Positions 36,001-48,744 of a stretch of DNA of 64,000 bases are shown here, in pieces (position 1 is the stretch's first letter; each line of letters opens with the position of its first letter). The DNA comes from Datisca glomerata (Eukaryota > Streptophyta > Magnoliopsida > Cucurbitales > Datiscaceae), in contig QANY01012022.1 in the NCBI GenBank assembly GCA_003255025.1, positions 992,001 to 1,056,000 on the forward strand, written 5' to 3'. Made by a program: the position numbers and the translations under genes. The notes beneath the pieces are model-generated. The model was given only the letters and a program-made list of their open reading frames with translations, searched no databases and was not told where the DNA came from.

Positions 36001-36332
36001 CAAAGTCAACTATATTTAAAGAGATAATTATATAAATTAGTTTTAATTAAGAAAAATAGTTTTTTCCTAATTAAATAGGATCTTGTTCAAAACTGAAAAT
36101 TATGAAGATGGACATAAGGAGGAGAATTTCTATTATTTGTGACTTCAATATTTGAGAAATATGACTGACCCTAAGGTAACACATTAATCGTGAGGTTATT
36201 TTATTGTGATTAGTAATTGTTAAATTTGTGTGTTTATTATGTTGCATTCATGCATCACGTTTACTTCTCAAATTCGAGATATTTATAAAATATATTGAAT
36301 CTTGTGTGTTTTGAATTTTAGTTATCATTATT

Positions 36333-37190
36333 ATGTCTACCGTGGGCAACTCTATTACAGTTTTACTCGCTCTTAGAAAATTGAATGGTGATAATTTTGT
36401 AGGCTGGAAATCAAATATGAACTTAATGCTGATTTGTGAGAACCATAAGTTTTTTATTATTGAGGAATGTTCTAAGGCCCGATGCTAATGCCCCTAAAAA
36501 TGTTAGGGACAAATATGATGCTTGGATCATATAAACAACAAGGCGAAGTGCTGCATGCTTGTGAGCATGAATGATGTTTTGACAACCAAGCCTGAAAGCA
36601 TGGAGTCAACCTATGAGCTTATAGAATCTCTACAGACGATGAGGCCACTAGGAGCTATATGACGACTAAGATGAGAAAGTGTATTTCTATGCGAGAACAT
36701 GTTTTGAACATGATCAACATAATGCACGAGGCAGCAGTACATGGGGCGACGATTGATGAGCGGACTCAAGTTAGCATTATACTTGAGTCGCTCACATCAT
36801 CTTTTTTTGCATTCACGACCAACTATGTTATAAATAAGTTGCAATTTAACATGACCCGATTGTTGAATGAAATGCAGACTTTTCAGTCACTCAAATTTAG
36901 AATGATCAAAGAGGGCGAGGTAAATGTTATTGAGAAAAAGCATTCTTCCAATATTGCTAAGAACAAGAAAAAGAAGAAGAACAATGGTAAGGATAAGAGT
37001 AAGAATGAAAAATGAAAGAAAGCCAAGACATCATCGAAAGTCAAGAAGAACAATAACGACAACAAGCCCAAGTGAAAATGTTTCCACTGTAGGGTTGAAG
37101 GTCATTTAAAGAGAAATTGTAACAAGTATCTCTCCGAGCTGAAAAATAAAAGTAAATATGATTTACTTATATTTGAAGCTTGCTTAGTGG
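36333..37190 (+). pseudogene. Copia-2 gag remnant
   Basis: The ATG at 36333 opens with LRKLNGDNFVGWKSNMNLM, a copia gag start. A frameshift follows near 36480. The open stretch 36659-37015 contains SMREHVLNMINIMHEAAVHG and later a lysine-rich run. After a TGA at 37074 an intact CCHC zinc knuckle lies at 37079-37120 (CFHCRVEGHLKRNC). Copia-4 has lost two of these cysteines. Several breaks prevent a full protein. Confidence 0.85.
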
Positions 37191-38565
37191 AATGTGTTTT
37201 ATCATCCTGGATACTTGATTCAGGAGTTACTAAACATGTAAGTTATTTTGTGCAAATGCTTGATTCATCAAGAGAGCTGGCTAATGGCGATGTCGTTTTA
37301 AGAGTTGGGAGCGGTGCGCTCGTGTCACCTAAAGCATTAAGGATAATCCGTTTATCTTTTGGATATAATTATTTATTTTTGAACAATGTTTATTATATTC
37401 CTGGGTTTCAAGAAATTAGATTTGTCTTTCATATTTGCAAGAACAATTATTTGAAGTTTTTTTATTAATAAAGAGTTTATTATTTTTAAGAATAGAATCG
37501 ATATTTGTCATGCTAAAGTTATAAACGGACTGTATATGCTTGAACTGACTGAATGTGCGTTAAATAATTTTAAATTATTTTAAGTGGAAAATCCTAAAAG
37601 TAACAAAAGACAAAGAGTTTCTCATGACGATGATAACACATATCTTTGACATCTTAGGTTAGGACATATTAATCTAATTAGGTTAAACAGGTTAACAAAG
37701 CATGGTGTTTTAAGAGAACTAAAAGTTGGAACTCTTCCTATTTGTGAATCCTGTAAGGTAAAAGTTGGAACTCTTCCATTTCTCTAGAAATGGCCAAAGA
37801 GCCAAGGAACCACTTGAACTAGTCCATAATGATGTCACTGGACCGATCAATGTACAAGCTATATGTGGGTATAAGTATTTCTTTACTTTTATTGACGATT
37901 ACTCAATGTATAGTTATACTTACCTAATGCAAAGAAAGTCTGAAACTTTTAGAAAGTTTAAAAACTTCAAAGCTGAAGCTGAAAAGCAATTATGTAAATC
38001 ATTGAAAACCCTTCGATTAGATCGAGGTGGTGAATACTTGGATATAGAATTCAAGGATTACTTGTTAGAGTATGGAATCCTATCCCAACTCATAATACCT
38101 AGAATGCCACATAAAAATAGTGTTTTAGAGAGGAGAAATCGAACTTTATTGAATATGGTTAGGTCGATGTTAAGCTACTCATCACTACCACTTATATTTT
38201 GGGGATATGCATTACACACGACAACATACATTTTGAATGCAGTGCCTTCTAAGTCTGTGAGAAAGATATCTTTAGAGTTCTGGAACGACTCTATACCCGG
38301 TTTGTGTCATTTTCGTATATGGGGGTGTCCAGCCCACGTTCTTACACCCACTCAAGGTATGAAGTATTCATATTCGTTGGCTATGCTCCAGAGACTAGAG
38401 GTCAGTACTTTTATAGGAACAAGGATAAAAAGGTGTTTGTATTGACAAATGCCACCTTCCTTGAACATGATGGAAAACTACAAACCTCGAAGCAATGTAG
38501 TTCTCGAGGAATTAACGTCTGATAAGATCAGAACACCTTCAATTTATATTGATAAATGACAAACC
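37190..38565 (+). pseudogene. Copia-2 protease and integrase remnant
   Basis: Protease keeps its active site DSG at 37217-37225 within SSWILDSGVTKHV. The pre-integrase segment near 37640-37760 contains a LRHINL-like histidine motif and has a local repeat of AAAGTTGGAACTCTTCC (37717 and 37760). The integrase core is open over 37765-38445 (226 residues): PLELVHNDVTGPINVQ, LRLDRGGEYLDIEFKDYL, and LERRNRTLLNMVRSMLSY give the D-D-E set. It loses frame near 38445, then continues as FLEHDGKLQTS in another frame. Confidence 0.85.
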
Positions 38566-38639
38566 AGAGAAATCACATTTCATGAAAAGGAAACCCCAAT
38601 GCAACGTCATAGTTGGAGGGTTGTGACATAACCAATTCA

Positions 38640-40197
38640 CTGCAATCTAGAAGCACATGTCTTAATGTCGGACACTGATAATGATGATCCATTATCTTAT
38701 GAAGAAGAAATGGATGATCTTGAGAAAGAGAAATGGCAAGATGCCATGAACTAGGAAATGAAATCTACTGTATTCTGATTCTGTCTGGGAACTTGTAGAT
38801 CCATCTGAAGATGTCAAGGTACGGTTAGTAGCCAACAGTTATACACAAATGGATGGAGTCGATTATGAAGAGACATTCTCCCCTATGGTCATGCTTAAAC
38901 CCATTCACATCCTTTTGTCCATAACCAGTAGTTTTGACTATGAGATATGGAAAATGAACATCAATATAGATTTTCTGAATAACTCTCTTGGAGAAAGCAT
39001 CTATATGATACAACCAGAAGGGTTCGTACAAAATAGGTAAGATAAAAAAGTATGCAAGTTGCTTAAATCCATTTATAGATTAAAGCAAGCATCTAGATCT
39101 TGAATTCTTACTTTGATGAGATTATAAAGTCTTATGGCTTCGAGCAAAATGTTGACGAAGCCTGTGTTTATAAATGCATCAAAGATAAGATAATGGTTTT
39201 CGTAGTTCTTTATATTGACGATATTCTACTCATGAAGAATGACGTAGAAACTTTGTCAAAGGTAAAGAAGTGGTTAACTGAGAAATTATAAAATGAAAGA
39301 TTTGGGATAAGCGAGCAATGTTCTAGGCATCCAAATCCTAAGGGATAGAATGAACAAGCTCTTGACACTTTCTCAAGCATATTATGTTAATAAGGTGCTG
39401 GACAGATTCTCTATGGAGAATTTCAAGAAAGGTCAAATACCAACTTGGCATGGAATTGTCTTCTCCAAGGAACGATGTCCTAAGACACCTTAGGAGGAAG
39501 AAGATATGAGAAAGGTCCATATGCTTTAGCAGTTGGAAGTCTTATGTATGCCATGTTATGTACGAGGCTGGACATCTTTTATGCAGTGAAAATTATCAGT
39601 CGTGATCAATCGAATCCAGGTTTGAAATACTGGATTGTAGTAAAGCACATTCTCAAGTATCTTAGGAGAACGAGAGACTATATTCTTGTTTATTCAGGTG
39701 GAGACATGAATCCCACTGGATAAACTGATTCTGATTTTCAATCAGATAGAGATAGTCGAAAGTCGAGGTCTAGATCAGTATTCGTCCTAGATGTATGAGC
39801 TGTAGTCTGGAGAAGTATTAAACAATCCAGCATTGCAGATTCCACTATGGAAGCCGAATATATAACCGCTTATGAAGCTGCGAAAGAAGTGGTATGACTC
39901 AGACAGTTCTATATTGATCTGGAAGTTGTTCCAGATATAGACAAGCCATTGATCCTGTACTGTGACAATAGTGGGGCGGTAGTGAATTCCAAGGAACTGA
40001 TGAGTCACAAGAGGGGCAAGCACATAAAATTGAAATATCATTTTGTTAGAGAGATCGTACATCGAGGGGATGAGACTATTATGAAGTTAGCGTCAGAACA
40101 GAACCTGACTGATCTTTTTACAAAGAGACTTCTTGCGAGGTCATTTGAGTGTCACATGCATAACATGGGATTAAGAGAAATGTCACATTTGTTTTAA
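38640..40197 (+). pseudogene. Copia-2 reverse transcriptase and RNase H remnant
   Basis: Reverse transcriptase starts with DPLSYEE-like sequence near 38690. A deletion of about 75 bp near 38815 (relative to Copia-4, between copies of TCAAGG) removes the GCKWIFKKKR block. VDYEETFSPMVMLKPIHILL at 38858-38920 and the catalytic YIDD at 39211-39222 remain. RNase H is readable near 39840 (STMEAEYITAYEAAKEV) and 39949-40197 (YCDNSGAVVNSKELMSHKRG). It ends at a natural TAA. Confidence 0.85.
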
Positions 40198-40211
40198 GGC
40201 AAGTGGGAGAT

Positions 40212-42074
40212 TGTTGGAGGTTATGCCCTCAAAGTATTTGTATTGACAGTTTGATATAAAATTTAATGAGGATTACATTTTTCTTATAATTGTTCTTCTA
40301 AATTATTATTGAATAATTTATATAAATATATGAAAATTTCATATTCATAAATGAGACTATGACCTTGTATTAGTACGAAATAATTAAGATCAAAGATTTG
40401 AATAAAATTGTCAGCAATATATTAAAGTATGAAATCTTTCATGAGTGGTTGCTAGTACGGTTTAGTAAGCATTATTAATGCATGTGATCTAGATCCAAAT
40501 CATTGATGTATATAGATATCTTAGTAAATGTACTTTATATAATGAGATTATATATGACTGGACTGATTTGAATTAATATATTTATCAACGTTTCGTTTAT
40601 CAAAAAGATTGTATACACATAAATTCGATGATCATATGTAATCCAGCCTGAATTCTGAGTAGGCATGAACTCATATGTATGTTTACTGGATCTTTTGGTT
40701 CACTCGTTGAGGTTTATTTGTAAAATAGGCTAGTGACTTTTGTTTTAGAGATTTAGTGATGTGAATAGCTGAGAATATGATCTTACAAGATTTGAAATCC
40801 AATATCTCCTAACGGACCGTATATTGGTTCTCTTAAGTATTAATCTTTAAGTGTTAATTCTGAAACTGAATGCTCATTGAGCTCAAATTTATAATAAAAT
40901 TATAATTTAGTCATTCACTAGTGGATTAATGGTACTTAAGGATCAAGAGGTATTAGAAGGGTAAAATGATAATTTTTACCATCTCTAATTTACGAATCAA
41001 TAATTGGAGGACAGAACTACTTGAAATGATTATATCAGTGGACTACATGAGAATATTATGTAAATATATTCTATAATCACTAAGAGTTCAATTTCATATT
41101 TATAGTGGAATAATAATGAAATTAATAAATAATATTATGCTATTAAAGAGTGTAATTAATAATATAATTTATTGGAGCTTAAGATTATAAATTCATAGTA
41201 CCCAACTCACCTCTATATTACGGAGTCTAGAGTGTGAATATTTCAGGACATGAGAAAATGCCTAACTTGCAAAATGAATTTTTATTCCGAGGCAAGTACA
41301 TAATTATGAGATAATTATGTATGCTTACTTAATAAATTACATAAATATATGTATACTTATCATAAGTGAGATAGACTATCTAATTTACAAAATTAGATAA
41401 TTAAATTATTTTTAGATAATAATTTGAATCAACTAAATCTATTATTTATGAAATAACAGATAATTTAGTTGATCGAGATCATTAGATATGTTAATTTTGA
41501 ATTAACTGATATCTATATATTTATCTGATTAAAATAAATTTAATTTGTAGTAATTACCATGTGTCAATCAATGATTGAGAATCATAGATCACCATGAACT
41601 ACTGTAGTGTCACGTGGCACTACAACACTAGGCGCTGCAGTGCCACACGACACTGCAAGTGTGCACTATTATACAATGTGTCCCACTGTATTGGGCAATT
41701 TGAAATTAAATATTAACTTTTAATTTCCTCTAAATATTTGATGCCCATTATCTAAAAAAGATACATCTATTATTCTAATGGCCTCAGTTGAATTATGAGT
41801 TCATCAGTTCATCCAGAGTTGAAGAGAACATAGTTAGTGTCAGAGTAATTTTTCTCTGTAATTAAAAGTTAATCAAATCTCTAAAACAATAATAATCACG
41901 TACTTTTAGATAATTGTGTAACTAAAGTCATTCTCAGTAAATCTTTAGATCTCATGTGTTGAGTACTTATAGAGATAGAAAAAGCGTGTTGTAATATTCT
42001 ACGTGCACACACTCGTCCTAGTGTGTTAAGAATTAACTTGGAAGATGTTGGTGTACATCTCGGAGTCTACAAGA
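40212..42074 (+). repeat. Partial 3' LTR of Copia-2
   Basis: It starts TGTTGGAGGTTATGCCCTC, like TGTTGGTGATTATGTCCTC in Copia-4. Similarity to the Copia-4 LTR continues to about GGAGTCTACAAGAC (42072), after which Tat-A sequence begins. The last 0.3 kb is missing. It includes a CACGTG within a near-palindrome at 41604-41623. Confidence 0.85.
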
Positions 42075-42289
42075 CTTATGCTTTTGATGAGTAGGCAAAT
42101 GAGGAAACAAAAGCTTCATTGATTAAATAAAAAATATTACATCAGTTCAAAAAAAGGGTGAAGGAAAAAGAAAGACTGTTACAAACAAAGATTAAGAAAT
42201 GATGAGGGGATCATCAGAAGGCTCAACGACATGAGTCCCGTCCTTTAGTAGCTTAGCTGGAGGATCTGCATGAACTAGACTTAGAACAA

Positions 42290-44010
42290 GAGTCACCGGC
42301 TCATCGGAAAGGGGGCGCTAGGAGGAGTCTATACAATGGCATCATGATAGCCTAAGCTATAAAATGACATGCTCATCCTCGTCGAAGGGCTCTCGGAACT
42401 GCGCTTCCATCTCATTTTCCTTCTCCCCGACAGCCTCTCCTTAGCCAAGTTCGGAGCCTTCAAAGCCTCATCAAGCTTGAAGTTCTCTACTTTGAGGACA
42501 TTGATCTCCTCCACTTATTTTTCGACAGTCTCCTAAAGCTCAAACTTGACCCTCTTCAAACGCTCTAACTTAGCTCGAAACCCCTCAAGATGAAAGCGAG
42601 CCTCCACCAACTTGCCACAATATTTGATCATGACTTTCTCGCGTAGACTGTATACTCTTGAAGGGCATTGTGATGGATGATGGCCTACAAAGAGACAATA
42701 TGTTAGTAAAAATAAATCCAAAACTTAAAAGAAATAGAAAAGGTTGAAGCTTACCATAATAATGACGTGGCTTAACACATAAAACAAAGCCCCAACACTC
42801 ATCTAATGGTTCAGGCTGTGTCCGTCTCATTGAGGAAGCTCACAAAAGTGAAGACTGGTGGGTCACCGATGAATCGCCTTAACCTTCAGGGAGTTATCTC
42901 TTCGATATTTGCTTGATGAGGATTGACAGATGGAGGAGCATCAACAGTGGGAGGCTCCCAAGCAAGGGGATTTATAACTAGAGAAGGAGTCACATCCCCG
43001 CTGCTCATTATAGGGGCCAGGGAAGAGCTAGATCAATCAATCTGAGGAAGGAAATTCTGTACAATAACGTCCCCAATCAGGGTCTTAGGCCTCCTCATGG
43101 CGTCACAGTGATAGATGATGGGTTCAAGGTCTTCTTCTTCTTATGAATATGTTGACATAAAAGAGTCTTCTGAAGAAGCTTGCGTGGGGAGTGATTCGAT
43201 GGAAGGGTGGAATAGGAATTGTAGCGGGAATGAAAACAGTAGGAATGGAAGAAAAAGTGACAATTGGGGCGTTAGTAATGAATGTTGTTGTAACCTGTCT
43301 CCTCAGATCCAGAAGGAGGTGCCAGCTACGAACTTAAGAGTGGTAAGCCACCTCGATGCGTTTGACGTTCGCCTTTGATTGTAGAGGCTTGATGTTCGCC
43401 CTATTGTCCGTCAAAATGAGAATAAAGAAACGGTTAATACACAAAGAAGAAAACACATATGTCAAAAGTAAAGATTAAGGAAACGGGGCTTATGCTGCAT
43501 GACTTACTAAAAATGTCCTAAGTACAGAGAACAATCTAGCGGCCTTTACCGCTCTAATTTCCCTAAATATTAAGGACATCCCTGTCCTCTCCTTTGTCTC
43601 CTTTTAGGAGATCCTTTATAAGAGCCCACCTTTTATCCGTTCTGGAAGCCATATAATAGTTCTCCCCTCGCGACTTGACTAAGTAAGTCAATCTAAGCTC
43701 TACTAATCCTATGTCTAAATTGTGTAGTTTATTCAAGGCTTCAAAATAAAGAGCACGCCATAATGATGAAACAATTCTTGGTAAAGATGAGATATTAAAA
43801 ATTCAAAGCCTAGTGCTATGTACATAGGATGGGAAGTAAAATGGGCATGAGGTCTGCAGGGGAATCTCATTGTCATGTTCTTACCATGGGAACAATGAAC
43901 GTTATTAGGGAAGATATCCTTATAGATCCTAACATACTCCTTAAACTCTGCTTCATTCCTAACCCTAGGGATCAAAGGAGAGAAAATGGTATCTTCACCA
44001 TTTTCTAAAG
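42290..44010 (-). pseudogene. Antisense extra ORF of Tat-A (Transposase_28-like)
   Basis: On the strand opposite to gag, fragments run from 43975 to 42300. The first (43733-43975) reads PHAHFTSHPMYIALGFEFLI, then YQELFHHYGVLF, which resembles the core of the family called putative gypsy type transposon (Transposase_28). Later parts include a coiled-coil-like charged stretch (VEEINVLKVENFKLDEAL-like, 42329-42514) and the end SFYSLGYHDAIV, common in these proteins. Such antisense ORFs are known near the 3' end of several Tat lineages; their function is unknown. Many stops are present. Confidence 0.6.
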
Positions 44011-44433
44011 TGAAAATGACTTAAGACAAAATAGAGCAAAGCAAGAGAGAGGAGTTGAGATACTTACAGTAGAAATGTAGGATAAGTAAAGGAGGAAGTG
44101 ACGATGGAAAACCTTATATAGGGCATGGATCTGAAAAAAATTCCAAATGTATTGAATGACCTTAAACATCATGAAGTGAAAAGACGTTGCTGAAATCAAT
44201 GGGCGGCACCTGAATGGTGTGACAGAAGAATTCATTACCATGTCACTGTTACATGCACCGATACAATTAATGGAGTTGGGAACACGTCAGTCTCATAACG
44301 CATGCCATAACATATCAAAGAAAGGAAACAATACAGTAATGTTGATGACGATAGTGAAAAGCTCATCATCGACTTAATAAAAACACGTTACATATCAATG
44401 ACATTGTGCCGTTGAGTGTAACTAGGGTCAAAG

Positions 44434-44753
44434 TGTGGTTCCTAAACCACGTGGCCTCCACGTTTTCAGCCCCTAACCAATCAATAAATAATAAAATGAT
44501 CTCCAACAAGTCAAATAAAGGATTATCGATGGATGGAAATTGACGGACAAGATTAAGCGGATCGTAAGGAATAAAATAAAAAAAAATGAATATTCTAGGG
44601 CGGTAGAATACCCTCAGTTTTCCTGAAATATGGCAACATAATTAGAATATTTTAGAATTTGTTGCAGCGTATCATCATGTATAAATAGGAGGCTATGTAA
44701 AAACACATTGAATACAATACAATCAGAGCATTTTTCTTGAGTTCTTAGTCTCT
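44434..44753 (+). repeat. 3' LTR of Tat-A, first part
   Basis: It starts TGTGGTTCCTAAACC and aligns with 32507 to about 32835 of the 5' LTR. It stops at GTTCTTAGTCTC, where Copia-3 begins, and resumes at 48745. Confidence 0.85.
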
Positions 44754-45061
44754 GTAAAATATAAGATTTAGACATAGAGAATAATAAAAAAGCTTACTAT
44801 ACGAAGCTTAGAAGCTGATTCATTAAAAACTTATTTATCTATTACAAGCTCACGCATATGGAGGCTGTAAAAAAGGTTAAGATATAATAAAGAAGATGAA
44901 GAGGGAATAAAAAACAGTTAGTAGAAATGCCCATCAGACCAATTACAACAAGCCATAGAGAATATCCTCTCTAACAGATTTTAACACCTTTGTGCCTAAG
45001 AAGAGTGGAGTCACCAAGAATAGGCTGACTACGAAAGGGAAGATAGAATGATGTCCTAATA
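44754..45061 (-). repeat. 3' LTR of Copia-3
   Basis: On the plus strand it starts TGTAAAATATAAG and ends CCTAATA. It matches the other LTR but lacks an internal segment of about 25 bp (present near 48655-48680). Confidence 0.9.
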
Positions 45062-45119
45062 TCACCCCTCAAGGTAAAATGGGTATTCAACCACTTTTGG
45101 CTTAAAGTTATGCTGAAGC

Positions 45120-46030
45120 AGGAGCTATTGTGACAGTGAGTTTGTCCTTGAGAAAGTGAAATATGTTATTTGTGAGGATTTTGGTGAGAATGTTAGTTGT
45201 TTGATCATGAGAAGGAACATAGAGCACCTACAAGAACTTGGACAGAACTCGGTCTCGGATAAAGTGTTGATCAATCTCAATGCGCTTCGATCGTGCATGA
45301 ATGATGGGATTAGACGCAAGAGTAGCAGCTCCAAGGTTGTCACACCAGATAGTTGGAGGAAGTGAAAGAGGCATGTGAAGCTCAAGAAGAAGAGATCTCA
45401 ACCAAAGTAATTCAGTTGTAGAATTTGCTAAAGCCCTATACTTACTTTCTGTGCTTGATCTAGATACCAAGTTTTGATTCTTAGATGACCAAGAGATGAG
45501 AGAGTGGCCAAGATAAATAGCATACCCACATGTACTCTTCCTATCATCAAGGTTACTTGCCCAGTCTACATCAGAGTAGGCTTGTAAGTGAAAAGTAGAA
45601 GCAGGAAGCACTGTTAGGCCTTCTGAAATGGTACCATTGAGGTACCTAAGTACTCTTTATAGGTTTGCCAGTGCACTATTGTAGGTTGGTGAACAAAATG
45701 GCTTAACTTGTTGATAATGAAAGAGATTTTTGGTCTTGTCAGTGTGAGGTATTGAAGAGCACCAATGGTACTCCTAAAAAGTGTGACATTAGGAAAATGA
45801 TCTCCAACATGAAGAGAGAGTTTGGTAGATGCGCTAGCAGGAGTAGTGCTAGGTTTTTCCCCATCCATTTTGGTTATTCTGAGAAGATCAATGATATACT
45901 TAGATTGAGAGAGGTGTATTGCAGAAGTTGTCCTGGTAACCTAAATGCCCAAAAAGAAGTTCAGTGGTCCAAGATCTTTGAGAGCAAACTGATTATGAAG
46001 GTTTGTAGTGAACTAATGTGTAGGAGAGCA
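45120..46030 (-). pseudogene. Copia-3 reverse transcriptase end and RNase H remnant
   Basis: The minus-strand frame 45228-45611 is RNase [41 protein letters not shown] and [15 protein letters not shown]. The frame 45614-45868 is the reverse transcriptase tail (MDGEKPSTTPASASTKLSLH). Farther up, broken text with an ALKDLGPLNFFLGI-like sequence lies near 45960. The region with catalytic YVDD is missing: integrase-end sequence follows within a few hundred bases. Confidence 0.85.
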
Positions 46031-47440
46031 TGAGATATATTAGGAGGATTGAATATATGTGTAGAAGGAATATGATCAATAATAAGACTAGGTATACTAG
46101 AGGTAGAAATAGTTAAAGAGGGATACTGAGAGAGACTTACATAATTAGATGTCTCAAGATGATCTTCTAGTTGAGGTATCTGATGCTAGAAAAGATGCAG
46201 CTTAACTTGCACTTGGTAAAGGTAAAAGGTAATAGTGTAGTTGAACAAGTGGTAGTAGGTGTTTTGTGTAGAGAATGAGTGAAAGCTGACTGGAATGAGA
46301 AATGAAACTCATATTCATTAAGTAGAACATCCCTAGAGATGTAAGCTCTTCCTGAGCTATGGAGACACTTATACCCCTTATAAGCAGGTGAATAACCTAG
46401 AAAGACACAAAGAGAGTCTCAAAGGCTGATAGTTTGGATCCTGTTTAAACATAACTTCAAATGGTGATTTGTGAGATAATGTTGGAGTTGGAATCATGTT
46501 TATGAGGTATGTGGAGCATTAAAAAGCATCCCACCAGAATTTAAGTGGGAGAGATGCTTAAGCAAGTAAGGTTAGACCATTTTCAGTGATTTGCTTGTGT
46601 TTTCTCTCAGTATTCCCATTTTTCTGGTGAATGTAGGGGCAAAGGTGGGTAAATATGATTCCCTTTGATGCAAGATAAGGTTTGAAAGGCCTATATTCAC
46701 CACCTTAGTCAGTTTGGATAGTTTTTATAGGCAGGTTCAATTATTTTTCAACCATAGATTGAAACATAATAAAGGTTTCAAGAGTATGAGACTTGAGTTT
46801 AAGAGGATAAGTCCAAGTGAACTTGCTAAAAGCATCAATAAAGTATATATAATATTTAAAACCTTTCCTTGACGTAAATAGAAGGGAACTTTGAAGCCAA
46901 AGTGCAGGCCAAAACAAGAATCTTCTTGTTAGTAGGAAGCTTCAACTGGTATAAGCCATCCTTAAGCATCCTTTGAAGAAGAAGTATCATTGTTTCCTTT
47001 TCCTTCACAAAGAAAAATGTATCATGAAACTCTAAGAATACATTATTATCTCTAGTCAGTCTAGACACACTCACAAGGTTTGTTATTTTGGGAGCACACA
47101 AGACAAATTTCAGTTTAAGTGGTGTGTGATTTTTTCTGAGAAGTAAGGAACCTACACGAGTTATAAAAATGAGGTTATCATTACCAACTGCAAGCATGTA
47201 TGGACCTGTGTACTCAGAAGTAATGCTCAGGTTGCTGAAGTCATGTGTTACATGATTATTTGCCCCACTGTCAACATACCAGGAAGAGTTATCAATAGAT
47301 TCTGGTCCAGTTGTGAATGCAATAGGGGGGAGCTTTATAATTCTGATGCAGGTGATTATGTTGCTGTTGAAAATTTGGGTTTGCATTCCTATCAAGCCTG
47401 TACTAACAGATATTTTCCCCATGGCCAGGTTTGCCACAAA
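46030..47440 (-). pseudogene. Copia-3 protease and integrase remnant
   Basis: The frame 46856-47437 includes the protease with an intact DSG (47264-47272, in SSWYVDSGANNHVTHDFSNL) and the pre-integrase region (LVSVSRLTRDNNVF). The integrase core between 46.4 and 46.85 kb is interrupted by stops. Its C-terminus is readable near 46340-46400 (FLGYSPAYKGYKCL, then GRAYISRDVLFNE). The reverse transcriptase expected next is largely deleted. Confidence 0.8.
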
Positions 47441-48388
47441 ACTGGCAGATCAGTCTGTTACCACCTCTTCCAAACTTGCCCCCTCTTCTTACTCCTCTAC
47501 CATTGAAAGATATAGCTCCATTTCTTTAGAAGTTGTATTTGATGTTAGTATTGTTCGAGTAGTTTGACTAGTTGCTTGATTGTCCTTTTCTTCCAAAAGG
47601 TGCTAAAGTGGTAAGGTTGGCAGTGGCCTTCATATTTGCTGAATGAGTAGCATTGAATTTTTCTAACCTATTTTTATGGCCTATCAGTAAGGATTGAACA
47701 TCCTCAAGGCTCATACTAGTTACTCTAGAGTTTACGTTAATAACTACACAGTCATACTCTAGACCTAGTCCTTCCAGTATATGAAGAATCAAATCTTTCT
47801 ATTGAACAAGTTGTCATACTACAGCAAGAGAGTCTGCTAAGGATCTCACATAGTCACAATATTCACTAATGGTTTTAGTGTCCTTAGTTGCTTCTTGAAG
47901 CTTTCCTTTATGATACATTAGTCGTGCTTTAGAAAAGCTGGTAAAATTTCTTTCTAGTGAGCTCTAAACCTCACTAGAGGTTCTGTAGCTGATAATAGAA
48001 CCAAGCACTCCCTTTATCATGAAGGCTCTTAAACAGTTTAAAAGCAACTGGTCACACCTTAACCAAGTCCTATAGGTTGGATTCAACTCACCATTCTCAC
48101 CAAATTTTGGGGGACAAATGCTTTCCCAAAATAAAATTTCATCTAGCCCGTGTCCCACTACAACAGGGATCACTTGAGATTTCCAGAGTAGGAAGTTGCT
48201 CCTATGAAGCTTGATAGACAGAGACGAATTTGAAAAAAACTTGAGAACTGATAACCTCCTTGCACTGAGTTATCTGAGTTTTGCATTGCATTTGGTTGAT
48301 TTACAGGTACTGCAGCTGGAACGGGGTTTACTGCATTGTTAATGTTCGTGGTGGCTGTATTGTTGCTTGGATCAGTTGTATTTCTCAT
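47441..48388 (-). pseudogene. Copia-3 gag remnant
   Basis: A start at 48388 (MRNTTDPSNNTATTN) lies just inside the primer site, and an Asn/Pro/Gln-rich N-terminus follows. After a frame break, the stretch 47568-47792 reads ILHILEGLGLEYDCVVINVN, then MSLEDVQSLLIGHKNRLEKF, typical of the copia gag core. The zinc knuckle is weak: FCGKPGHG-like sequence near 47440 can be read with frame changes. Confidence 0.75.
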
Positions 48389-48415
48389 GACTTTAGTCTT
48401 AGAGCTCTGATACTA

Positions 48416-48744
48416 TGTAAAATATGAGATTTAGATAGAGAGAATAATAAAAAAGCTTAGCGCATGAAGCTTAGAAGTTGATGTATTAAAAACTCATTAA
48501 TTATCGATTACAAGCTCACGCACATGGAAGCTGTAAAAAAAAGATATAATAGAGAAGATGAAGAGGGAATAAAAAATAGTTAGTAGAGATGCCCCTTGAA
48601 CCAATTATAACAAGCTATAGAGAATATCCTCTCATACAGATTTTAACTCCTTCTAGTAATGAAGAGCTACCAAATGACCTAAGAAGAATGGAGCCACCAA
48701 GAATAGATTGATTAGGAAAGAAAAGAGAGAACCATGTCCTAGTA
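48416..48744 (-). repeat. 5' LTR of Copia-3
   Basis: On the plus strand it starts TGTAAAATATGAG and ends CCTAGTA. It is 329 bp and is flanked outside by GTCTC. Confidence 0.9.

Larger units (their letters stand above)
34440..42074 (+). mobile_element. Copia-2: Ty1/copia element with both outer LTR ends lost
   Basis: Gag to RNase H fragments lie on the plus strand between a partial 5' LTR (ends 35224) and a partial 3' LTR (starts 40212). A primer site for initiator tRNA-Met, TGGTATCAGACC, lies at 35227-35238, two bases after the LTR. The purine-rich AAGTGGGAGAT precedes the 3' LTR. Compared with the 2.09-kb LTR of Copia-4, the 5' LTR lacks about its first 1.3-1.4 kb and the 3' LTR lacks about its last 0.3 kb. 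It is most similar to Copia-4. Confidence 0.85.
44754..48744 (-). mobile_element. Copia-3: Ty1/copia element inside the Tat-A 3' LTR
   Basis: Two LTRs of about 310-330 bp bound a minus-strand polyprotein. GTCTC is duplicated at 44749-44753 and 48745-48749, a perfect 5-bp target-site duplication. On the minus strand a primer site reads TAGTATCAGAGC next to the 5' LTR (about 48402-48413 on the plus strand), and a purine tract (TTGAGGGGTGA) precedes the 3' LTR at about 45062-45073. The core of reverse transcriptase is deleted. Confidence 0.9.
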
